Of a DNA stretch of 6,275 bases, positions 1-6,000 are shown piece after piece. The stretch's first letter is position 1; each line of letters begins with the position of its first letter. Source of the DNA: Betaproteobacteria bacterium (GTDB taxonomy: Bacteria; Pseudomonadota; Gammaproteobacteria; Burkholderiales; SG8-39); contig JAOUGZ010000170.1 of the NCBI GenBank assembly GCA_029865405.1, positions 1-6,275 of the forward strand, in the 5' to 3' direction. The position numbers and the translations under genes are program-made. Under the pieces are notes generated by a model. The model did no database searches and was not told the origin of the DNA. It saw nothing but the letters and a program-made list of their open reading frames with translations.

Positions 1-2
1 GG

Positions 3-797
3 CGCACGGCGTACCCCGTCGAGTTCGACAATCGCGAGATTACGCTCACCATCTATTCGCGCTACCGCACCAGCCCGGCGCTGCACGGCCACCTGCGGCT
101 GCTCGGGCAGCTGCTGGGCGAGTTCTACCTCGCCAAGCTGCGCGAGCGGGCGCTGCGCGAAGCGAGCTACATGCAGGCGGTGCACGAGACAGGCGCGCGC
201 GTCACGCACGACGTGAAGAACCTGCTGCAGTCGCTCAACGTGCTGTGCTCGGTGGCGGCCGCCGAGGGCGGCGATTCGCCGGAAGCGCTGGCCCTGGTGC
301 GCCGCCAGCTGCCGGCCATCACGCAGCGCCTGGCGGCGACGCTCGACAAGCTGCAGCGGCCCATGCCGGAGCAGGACAGCCGCGTGCGGGTCGGCGACTG
401 GTGGGAGGCCCTGGCGCGCCAGTACCGCGACCGCGGCGTCGAGTTCGCCGACACCGGCGCGCGCGGCCAGGCGGAGATTCCGCGGGCGCTGTTCGACAGT
501 GTTGCGGACAACCTGCTGCAGAACGCGCTCGCCAAGCGCGCGGCGCAACCCGGGGTGCGCGTGCGCGCGGCGCTGCCCGAGGGCGGCGGCGCAGGGCTGC
601 TGGTCTGCGACACCGGGACTGCGGTGCCGGCGCCGCTCGCGGGCTCGCTGCTGCGCGCGCCGGTGCAGTCCGAAAGCGGGCTGGGTATCGGCCTGTACCA
701 GGCCGCGCGCCAGGCGGAGGCGGCGGGCTATGCGCTGCGGCTGGAAACGAACCGCGACGGCGAGGTGTGCTTCGCGCTGCGGCGCGCGCAAGCCTAG
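3..797 (+). CDS. Sensor histidine kinase, C-terminal part (5' end outside window)
   Basis: This is the transmitter end of a two-component sensor kinase, which would autophosphorylate on His and pass phosphate to a response regulator not in the window. The frame is open from base 3, so the 264 residues seen are a C-terminal fragment. The Met at 171 sits inside a continuous helix leading to the H-box and is not a convincing start. Visible landmarks, numbered from base 3: H-box THDVKN with the likely phospho-His at residue 69 (207-209); N-box DNLLQNA around residues 169-175; G1 box CDTGTAVP with Asp203 (609-611); G2 box SGLGIGLY around 225-231. The HDxKN form of the H-box resembles the one in PrsK-like kinases. 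The second Gly of the usual DxGxG is Ala here. The sensory part is not visible, so the signal is unknown. It converges with the pilin operon and shares its stop region, so it is not co-transcribed with it. Confidence 0.9.
   Translation, partial: RTAYPVEFDNREITLTIYSRYRTSPALHGHLRLLGQLLGEFYLAKLRERALREASYMQAVHETGARVTHDVKNLLQSLNVLCSVAAAEGGDSPEALALVRRQLPAITQRLAATLDKLQRPMPEQDSRVRVGDWWEALARQYRDRGVEFADTGARGQAEIPRALFDSVADNLLQNALAKRAAQPGVRVRAALPEGGGAGLLVCDTGTAVPAPLAGSLLRAPVQSESGLGIGLYQAARQAEAAGYALRLETNRDGEVCFALRRAQA
769..793. terminator. Possible hairpin at the convergent gene ends
   Basis: Arms GCTTCGCGC (769-777) and GCGCG-C-AAGC (784-793) can pair as 9 base pairs with one bulged C (789) and a 6-nt loop (778-783). 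The element lies immediately beside the shared stop region at 794-797, where the histidine kinase and the pilin operon meet, so it could act on either transcript. There is no T-run on either side, so it is not a canonical intrinsic terminator. In sequence this rich in G and C, such a hairpin may also arise by chance. It also lies inside the last codons of the kinase gene. Confidence 0.2.
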
Positions 798-1558
798 GGC
801 AGCAGGCCCGCGGCGATCAGCTTGCCGTAGAGCTCCCCGGCGGTGATCCAGGTCATCTGGTCGTCGAAGGCGCCGTTGGCTGCGCCGACCGGCGTGGGCG
901 TGTGCCATACGAACACCCGGTCGCCGTTCACGTTGGCGGCTTCGTCGATGCCGGCCGCGCCGGTGGCGCCGTTCTTGCCGATTGAAAATACGATGGCGAC
1001 CAGCGTGTTCTGGTTGGTCACCGGGACCGCGGTATTGCAGGCCGTCGCCGTGATGCCGGTCGCGGACCGGCAGACGACGAGATCGTTCGGCTGGCAGCTG
1101 ATGCCATTGGTGCGCAGGTTGGCTGCGCTGGTGAAGTGCGGGGTCACCGGCGCGGTCACGCAAGTCGGGGCGGTCCCCGATACGGCGTAGCGGATGGCAT
1201 TTCCCCAGGTGTCTACGGCGTTCCCGGCCGCGTCGGTAACCTGGAAGCCGATCGACCGCGCCGGCAGCCAGCCGCCATAGGGGCCGGGCCCGGTGCACGT
1301 GCCGCCCCCGGGCGGCGCCTCGAATCCGGCCGTCGCGCCCGTCGTGGTGCTCGCTGGACAGGGCAGGCGGCCGTTGACGACGGCGAACGCCAGCAGAAGC
1401 TCGCGCGCTGCCTCCAACCGGCGCCGCGTATCGTCGATGTTCCGCTGCTCGGTCTGCGCCGACAGCGTGTACATCGCCGCCGCCAGCAGCAGGCTGATGA
1501 CGGTGAACACGACCGCGAGCTCGGTGAGCGTAAAGCCGCGGGAACGGCGCCAGGCCAT
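794..1558 (-). CDS. Type IV prepilin-like protein (minor pilin or pseudopilin), 254 aa
   Basis: This is a class III signal-peptide protein, expected to be cut by prepilin peptidase, held in the inner membrane and inserted into a type IV filament. The short basic leader MAWRRSRG ends at Gly8. The mature N-terminus is FTLTE, with Phe+1 and the canonical Glu+5 (residue 13), followed by a hydrophobic helix to about residue 30. The ectodomain has GRLPCP (63-68), a glycine-rich stretch, GGWLPARSIGF (95-105), W118-x5-YAV (124-126) and FDDQ (231-234). Its six cysteines (67, 88, 133, 155, 163, 174) could form three disulfides. The same landmarks recur in the next gene upstream, so the two are paralogous. 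The ATG overlaps the previous gene's stop (TGATG), no good Shine-Dalgarno sequence is visible, and translation probably depends on coupling. It is last in the operon. The N-terminal class is very secure; the exact role (minor pilin, initiator or substrate) is open. Confidence 0.9.
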   Translation of the reverse strand: MAWRRSRGFTLTELAVVFTVISLLLAAAMYTLSAQTEQRNIDDTRRRLEAARELLLAFAVVNGRLPCPASTTTGATAGFEAPPGGGTCTGPGPYGGWLPARSIGFQVTDAAGNAVDTWGNAIRYAVSGTAPTCVTAPVTPHFTSAANLRTNGISCQPNDLVVCRSATGITATACNTAVPVTNQNTLVAIVFSIGKNGATGAAGIDEAANVNGDRVFVWHTPTPVGAANGAFDDQMTWITAGELYGKLIAAGLLP

Positions 1559-3423
1559 CAGGGCAGCGCGACAACGACGCGCAGGGGCGTCATGCTGACG
1601 ACCTGCGCGGCGTTGGGCGGAGATCCCGGGTCCCAGTCCACAAGGATGACGCGGTCGTTCCAGGGCGCAAAGAACGGATCGGCCAGGGGCGACATGGAGA
1701 CCTTGCTCATGCGCATCGGACGCTGCTCGTACATCGTGCCAAGGTCCGCGTTCTGGAATTCGAGGTAGTTTGCCAGCGACGCGCTGGGGCGGGCCTGGGT
1801 GTCGAGCCTGCGGCCGGCGAGCACGAGCAGCAGGCGGATGTTGCGGGTCGCGGAATCATTGAATCTCAGGCAATTGCTCGAATTGCAGCCGCCCACGGCC
1901 GGCAGGACGTTCGCCGTGTTGTTCTGCGCCACGGCATAGTAGAAATTGCGCTGCCACTGATTGCGCGCGAACCAGCTGGTGTCGAATCCGGCGCAGGTGC
2001 CGGCGCTCGCTTGGAGCAGGCAGTGGTCGGCGATGAGCGCGCGCTCGATCCGAATCCGAAAGTGCGCTCTTGAGCCCCAGGACATGACGTCGACATTGGG
2101 CAGGTCCGCCCAGAAGCGGACGGTGACCGACCCGTGCGGCCTGCCCGCAGTGAGCCCGTCATTCATTTCTGCGCGGTACGAAACCGCCAGCGGATTCCAT
2201 GGCAGTGCGGCGTTATTGTCACGGGCCCAGGCCTGCAGGCGGGTGGTATCCAGCGCGCGGAATCCCATGGCCACGTTGTTGAACGTCGCCGTCATTTCGA
2301 TGCGCATCGGCAGCGTCGGATCGGGGCTGGGCTCTTTGTATTCCCCCTCGCACTCGCGCACCTCGTTCGCGGTCACCCAGCTGCAGGTTTGCGACTCAAT
2401 GGTGCCGTTTCCCATGGTTTCGACGGCGTTGGCTGGCGTGGATTCGTAGGCGACGAAGCCCGCGGACGTAGCGAAAGGCGCGAGACCTTGATACGTGCCG
2501 GCAGCCCCCCGGTAGTTGGACGTGGTGGGGTCGGCGAAAGGCGCCGCATAGGGATAGATCGGCGGATTGCTGGAGGATGTCACCCACCGCCGCGGCCAGC
2601 TCGAATCGAGGACAAAGGCGGCGTTCCTCAGCGCCGGCGCGATCTCACGCTGCGCGCGGTCCGCGATCGCCGCCTCGAGCGCGGGCATCAGGTCCGCCAC
2701 GGTGATGCGCACCGCCTGGTCATTGAAGGAAGTCGCCGGGCCGGTGGTGGAGAACGAAGGCGTCCCCGCGTTGAAGCACTCGATATAGTCCAGGGGATCC
2801 ATGGCCGGCGCCGGCGTCGCGCGCGCCTGCGTGCGCGCCGTGCACCCGCCCGCCGCCATCACGTTCATCGCCGGTCCCGGTGCGATGATCAAGGCGACGA
2901 CTTCGTTCGGTGCGGCCTGGCCGTCGATGACCATCGCGCCCTGGCTGTCCGCGTTGATGCTGAGGAGCGTGGTACTGATCTGCAGCGCCCAGCCCGGCGA
3001 TACCGCATACCACAGCGGTTCCGACGCGGCGTCGACGAGCTTGTTGAGCCCCAGCGTACGCCAGGGCAGCCGACCCACGGTGGCGCAGTTGGGTGTTGCG
3101 GGCGATATCAAAGGCGCCGAGATGCCTTCCGAATTCGTGCCGATGGCATTCACGGCCTCCGGACAGGGCAGGCGTCCCGGATTGTTGTCGGTCGCCGCGT
3201 TCATCGCCATCCACCCGATCAGCGCCTGCTTCGCCTGGCTGAGCACTTTCGCGTTGTGGTCGCGGTCGATGCCGACGAACTGGCTGGCCGCATTCAGGCG
3301 GCTGGTGAGCACGTAGGCGAACACCATGACCGCGATCGCCAGGAACGCGAGCAGCGCCACACCGCGCTGGCGGCGGCGTCCGGCGCGGCTCCGGGCGCAG
3401 CGGCTAGCGGCGCGCTGCGCCAC
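1558..3423 (-). CDS. Large GspK-like pseudopilin with duplicated ectodomain module, 621 aa
   Basis: This is a predicted filament-associated protein anchored by a pilin-type N-terminal helix. An Arg-rich leader of 21 residues (eight Arg) ends in RQRG, followed by VALLAFLAIAVMVFAYVL, the pattern of GspK/PilX-type subunits. Position +5 is Ala26, so the usual Glu+5 is missing, as in GspK. At 621 residues it is far longer than a typical pilin (roughly 150-350). Residues 83-241 match the ectodomain of the downstream 254-aa prepilin (GRLPCP 83-88, RLPWRTLG 118-125, YAV 139-141, FNDQ 233-236). Residues about 490-596 look like a second, diverged copy (W490, YAV 496-498, LLLVLAG 531-537, NYLEFQN 552-558, NDR 589-591). 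The middle, about 260-480, is not recognised and appears beta-rich. The ten ectodomain Cys lie in close pairs (87/113, 194/216, 347/358, 468/477, 513/518). The start is GTG; an in-frame TGA 12 nt upstream excludes a longer form. It overlaps the upstream gene by 20 nt. A tip or adhesin role is inference. Confidence 0.85.
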   Translation of the reverse strand: MAQRAASRCARSRAGRRRQRGVALLAFLAIAVMVFAYVLTSRLNAASQFVGIDRDHNAKVLSQAKQALIGWMAMNAATDNNPGRLPCPEAVNAIGTNSEGISAPLISPATPNCATVGRLPWRTLGLNKLVDAASEPLWYAVSPGWALQISTTLLSINADSQGAMVIDGQAAPNEVVALIIAPGPAMNVMAAGGCTARTQARATPAPAMDPLDYIECFNAGTPSFSTTGPATSFNDQAVRITVADLMPALEAAIADRAQREIAPALRNAAFVLDSSWPRRWVTSSSNPPIYPYAAPFADPTTSNYRGAAGTYQGLAPFATSAGFVAYESTPANAVETMGNGTIESQTCSWVTANEVRECEGEYKEPSPDPTLPMRIEMTATFNNVAMGFRALDTTRLQAWARDNNAALPWNPLAVSYRAEMNDGLTAGRPHGSVTVRFWADLPNVDVMSWGSRAHFRIRIERALIADHCLLQASAGTCAGFDTSWFARNQWQRNFYYAVAQNNTANVLPAVGGCNSSNCLRFNDSATRNIRLLLVLAGRRLDTQARPSASLANYLEFQNADLGTMYEQRPMRMSKVSMSPLADPFFAPWNDRVILVDWDPGSPPNAAQVVSMTPLRVVVALP

Positions 3424-3841
3424 GGCGCTCGATCCTCACCTCGCCCGTGCCGATCACGTCCTTCACCTCGCCGGTGGCGCGATCCAGCGTCTCGCCAACG
3501 CGCAGGTCGACGCGCCGGCCTTCCTCGCCGATGGTCACGATGACGCGGCCGGGATCGGCGCTGCGGCGCACGCGCAGGCCCTCGGTCTCGACGCCGTCGG
3601 GCACGGCGTAGCCGTCCAGCCAGATCGTGGAGCGGCCGCTCGAGCGCGTCACGCTGCCGTCGACGCGCGTCGTCGGCGACGGCGCGAGCGCCGCCGGCTT
3701 GTCCGGCAGGCGCGCCTTGCGTCGCGCGTCGAGCGCGGCGCGCTGCTCCGGCGTGAAGAACAGGCGCCCCAGTTCCTGCGCGAGCGCCGCGCGCGGGACG
3801 AGCGCGGCGCACAGCACCAGCGCGGCCGCGGCGCGCTTCAT
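3404..3841 (-). CDS. Exported PilP/GspC/MshK-like pilus assembly protein, 145 aa
   Basis: This is a small secreted protein, probably periplasmic. Residues 1-21 form a Sec signal peptide (MKR, an Ala/Leu core, cleavage site ALA before Gln22). Next comes a charged helix beginning LGRLFFTPEQRAALD (24-38) and a basic, Pro/Ala-rich linker (39-57). The last part, about 58-140, alternates short beta-like stretches: VDGSVTRSSGRSTIWLDG, then RVIVTIG, then RVDLRVGETLD. This layout resembles the small beta domain of PilP, GspC and MshK, which links the inner-membrane platform to the secretin. The position directly after a PilO-like gene matches the PilM-N-O-P order. No lipobox is present, unlike typical PilP lipoproteins. 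The start ATG overlaps the previous stop (ATGA), and the nearby AAGG is too close to be a good ribosome site, so coupling is likely. Family assignment rests on layout and context more than residue identity. Confidence 0.75.
   Translation of the reverse strand: MKRAAAALVLCAALVPRAALAQELGRLFFTPEQRAALDARRKARLPDKPAALAPSPTTRVDGSVTRSSGRSTIWLDGYAVPDGVETEGLRVRRSADPGRVIVTIGEEGRRVDLRVGETLDRATGEVKDVIGTGEVRIERRGAARR
3433..3437 (-). promoter_or_regulatory. Ribosome binding site for the 621-aa pseudopilin
   Basis: On the - strand, GAGGA lies nine bases before the GTG at 3421-3423, inside the end of the upstream gene. Together with the in-frame TGA at 3436-3438, it fixes the GTG as the start. Confidence 0.6.
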
Positions 3842-4446
3842 GCCTTCGCCGCCCGGTCGAGGATGGTGATGAGGTCGATCTCGCACTCGGCGCGCAGGCG
3901 CGGCGAGAGCCCGGTGATCGCCGCGGGCTGGCCGGTGCGCGCTAGCGTGCATCTGCGCACGGCGTAGTAGGCGTTGCCCGATGCGCGCAGGTCCCCCAGG
4001 AAATGCAGCAGGTCGCCCTCGTGCAGCAGGGCGAGCGCGACGTGCATCCTGCTGGCGTAGAACTCGATGTTGGCCGGCTTGCCGGGCACGGTCTTCAGCG
4101 CCTGCTGGCGCTCGACGCGGTAGCGCAGGTCGGGAAGCTCGCGCTCGGTGCGGATGCGTGCCATGGCATCGGCCCATTCCAGCCGCTGTTCCTCGCCGAG
4201 GATGCCGATCGCCTTGAGACGCTGGTAGATCTCGAGCTTCTCCTTGACCTCCCTTTCCTCCTCGGCGATGCGCATCAGGCGTTCTTTGGTCTGCGAGCGC
4301 TCGGCGCGCGCCGCCGTCAGCGCGCGCTCCTCGGCCACGCGTTTGCCCTCGGTCCAGGTGATGAGCCCCGATCCGGCCGCCAGCAGCGCGACGCACCCCA
4401 GCAGGGGCAAGGCGAGCTGCCGAAACTCGCGCGCCGAGAAGTTCAT
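3838..4446 (-). CDS. PilO/GspM-like inner-membrane assembly protein, 202 aa
   Basis: This is a bitopic membrane protein of the filament assembly platform. A short cytoplasmic head (1-9) precedes one membrane helix (about 10-31). A long, highly charged coiled coil follows (about 34-80; AEERALTAARAERSQTKERL, then EEEREVKEKLE) and a compact periplasmic domain to residue 202. The C-terminal part carries EFYASRMHVALALLHEGDLL and then FLGDLRASGNAYYAVRRCTL, which resembles the PilO stretch in which a helix precedes a short beta strand. Cys166 and Cys188 could form a periplasmic disulfide. PilO and GspM proteins pair with PilN or GspL and set the platform's geometry; the upstream neighbour supplies that partner. 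A GGAG at 4453-4456, six bases before the ATG, supports this start, and the ATG overlaps the upstream stop as ATGA. The membrane and coiled-coil layout is clear; choosing PilO over GspM is not possible by eye. Confidence 0.8.
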   Translation of the reverse strand: MNFSAREFRQLALPLLGCVALLAAGSGLITWTEGKRVAEERALTAARAERSQTKERLMRIAEEEREVKEKLEIYQRLKAIGILGEEQRLEWADAMARIRTERELPDLRYRVERQQALKTVPGKPANIEFYASRMHVALALLHEGDLLHFLGDLRASGNAYYAVRRCTLARTGQPAAITGLSPRLRAECEIDLITILDRAAKA

Positions 4447-5999
4447 CGGATGCTCCGCGCCAGCACGATGGTGAATCGCGGCGCCTCGCCGGTGTCCGTG
4501 GCGGTGCTGATGTCGCCGGACAGGGTGCCTTCCGAGGTCACGTCGAACGGCAATTGCGTGCGCAGCACCACGTAGGCCGGGTCGGCGCGCAGCGCGTCGG
4601 CAAAGCGCTGCACCTCGGCGGTTATGGCGCGGTAGTCCGAGCGCCGCGCGGTGCCGACGCGGCCGGAAATCTCGAGAATCTCGGTTGCCGAGCGCGCGGA
4701 ATCGGCGGCCGCAGCGCCGCGGGCCGGCGCCGGCGCCGCGGGCGCGCGCGCGCCGCGCTCGCCCGGCCGCTCGACGTGCCACCGCAAGGCGTCGATCTCG
4801 ATGAGCGGGAAATCCTCGAGCGCCCTGGACAGGTATACGAGTGAGCCTTCCGGCGGAATCGTCTGCCGCGCGATGCTGGAGAACTCCACCACGGTGGCGC
4901 GCAGGTTCTCGGTGGTGGTCTGCGTGACGGGAAACGCGGAGGTGATGCGCTGGTATTCCTGCTGCGCCGACTGCGTCTCGGCCTGCACGCGCTCGACCTC
5001 GGCGCGCGCGCCGAGGACCTCGATCCAGCTCGCGCCGGCGTAGAGTGCGCAGCCCGCGAGGCCGAGCGCGCCCGTGGCGAGCACCGCGCGGCGCAGCTGC
5101 CACAGGACGAAGCTGCGCCGGTCTTCGCGGCGCGCGAACTGCTCGCGCGGCGGCCGGCGCACGGCGAGGTGCAGGTAGAGTTGCTCCGCGCCGGTGGCGG
5201 CCGGTGCGGCCTTCACGCCGGTGCGCCGCACGGCCTCGCTCTGGTCGATGGTCAGGAACGACAGGCGCGCATCCGAGACCAGCGTGCGCTCGAACGCGCT
5301 GCGCTGGCCGGGTGGCGCCACCACGATCACCTGGATGGGCGGGCCCTCGCGCGGCAGCACACGCAGCGTGGACAGGTACTGGGCAAGGCGCCCGGTTTCC
5401 GAGCGCACGAACGCCGCCAGCGCTTCGGGCATCATGTCGACCGTGCGCTCGAGGCGCGCAAAGCGCAGCTTGCCGTCGTCGACGTAGCACTGGCGCAGCC
5501 CGGCGCTGTTCGCGGTGACCACGAAACAGCGCCCGCCGCGCGCACCCAGGCGCGCCGCAAGCGCCGGCGCGAGCAAGGGCACCGAGAACATGCCCGCGAG
5601 CTTCGCCTCGGACTCGGCGAGCGCATCCAGCCAGGGCGTGAGCCGCTGGGTGTTGGTAAAAGAAGTGAGCAGCAGACGCTCGTTGCGGCGCTCGCCGCGC
5701 ACGTGCCCCAGCGACAGCGCCGTGGCGAGGCGCGTGTCGCGATAGCGCTGCGCAAGGCGCCGCTGCACCACCAGCTCGCGATCGCCGCCCCGCAGGTACG
5801 GGATCAGCTCCTCGTGGAAGTCCTCGCCGGCAAGATCGGCCACGGCGTAGAACAGGGCGCCCCGGTGCCCCGCCAGGTACTCGCGGAAGGCGGTGACGCC
5901 GAGGTCGTCGCCCGGGAACTTCGCTTCCAGGGTGAGCCGGCCGCGCGACCACGCGTACACGCTGTGATCGTCGGCGGTGAAATAGACCAGGCGCTTCAT
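4443..5999 (-). CDS. GspL-like / PilM-PilN fusion-like assembly platform protein, 518 aa
   Basis: This is a single-pass inner-membrane protein with large domains on both sides. Residues 1-303 are cytoplasmic and resemble in size and position the actin-like domain of PilM/GspL/MshI, the part that contacts the assembly ATPase. The usual PilM opening (GIDIGS-like) is not visible and no clear nucleotide-binding motif was found. A membrane helix lies at about 304-326. A coiled-coil stretch follows (327-352), then a PilN-like region (about 360-410), an Ala/Pro-rich linker (about 415-435), and an alpha-beta domain (about 438-518) opening with EILEISGRV and ending RFTIVLARS, similar in layout to the ferredoxin-like domains of PilN/GspL. 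The ATG follows the upstream stop by one base (TGA-C-ATG), and the stop overlaps the next start (ATGA). PilM and PilN are separate genes in most type IV pilus systems, so this is either a GspL-type protein or a true fusion. Confidence 0.75.
   Translation of the reverse strand: MKRLVYFTADDHSVYAWSRGRLTLEAKFPGDDLGVTAFREYLAGHRGALFYAVADLAGEDFHEELIPYLRGGDRELVVQRRLAQRYRDTRLATALSLGHVRGERRNERLLLTSFTNTQRLTPWLDALAESEAKLAGMFSVPLLAPALAARLGARGGRCFVVTANSAGLRQCYVDDGKLRFARLERTVDMMPEALAAFVRSETGRLAQYLSTLRVLPREGPPIQVIVVAPPGQRSAFERTLVSDARLSFLTIDQSEAVRRTGVKAAPAATGAEQLYLHLAVRRPPREQFARREDRRSFVLWQLRRAVLATGALGLAGCALYAGASWIEVLGARAEVERVQAETQSAQQEYQRITSAFPVTQTTTENLRATVVEFSSIARQTIPPEGSLVYLSRALEDFPLIEIDALRWHVERPGERGARAPAAPAPARGAAAADSARSATEILEISGRVGTARRSDYRAITAEVQRFADALRADPAYVVLRTQLPFDVTSEGTLSGDISTATDTGEAPRFTIVLARSIR
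4453..4456 (-). promoter_or_regulatory. Ribosome binding site for the PilO/GspM-like gene
   Basis: On the - strand, GGAG lies six bases before the ATG at 4444-4446, within the last codons of the upstream gene. Spacing is good, so this gene may initiate independently as well as through the ATGA overlap. Confidence 0.55.
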
Positions 6000-6000
6000 G

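Noticed and set aside
171..173. ATG as the start of the histidine kinase
   Set aside because: The frame is open to the window edge, and the upstream residues (FYLAKLRERALREASY) continue smoothly into the helix before the H-box, so this Met is internal.
245..985. 246-codon + strand frame across the kinase and prepilin ends
   Set aside because: It is Arg/Gly/Ala-rich and crosses two well-supported genes, with no recognisable features.
2134..3543. 469-codon open frame on the + strand opposite the large pseudopilin gene
   Set aside because: Its translation is dominated by Arg, Gly and Ala with no domain or membrane pattern. It is an antisense shadow of a well-supported coding frame in GC-rich DNA.
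3806..3841. Lipoprotein signal in the 145-aa protein (Cys11)
   Set aside because: The residues before the Cys are LVL, not a lipobox (needs Gly/Ala/Ser at -1), and a normal ALA cleavage site follows at residue 21.
4714..4758. 45-base run with no A or T, partly alternating CG, as a possible structural element
   Set aside because: It encodes the Ala/Pro/Arg-rich linker of the 518-aa protein in frame. Codon choice in GC-rich DNA is enough to explain it.
4447..5952. Long upstream extension of the PilO-like frame through the 518-aa gene
   Set aside because: The frame is open but gives Arg/Ala-rich, low-complexity sequence. The 518-aa frame over the same bases has a clear membrane protein layout, and the ATG at 4446 has a good ribosome site.
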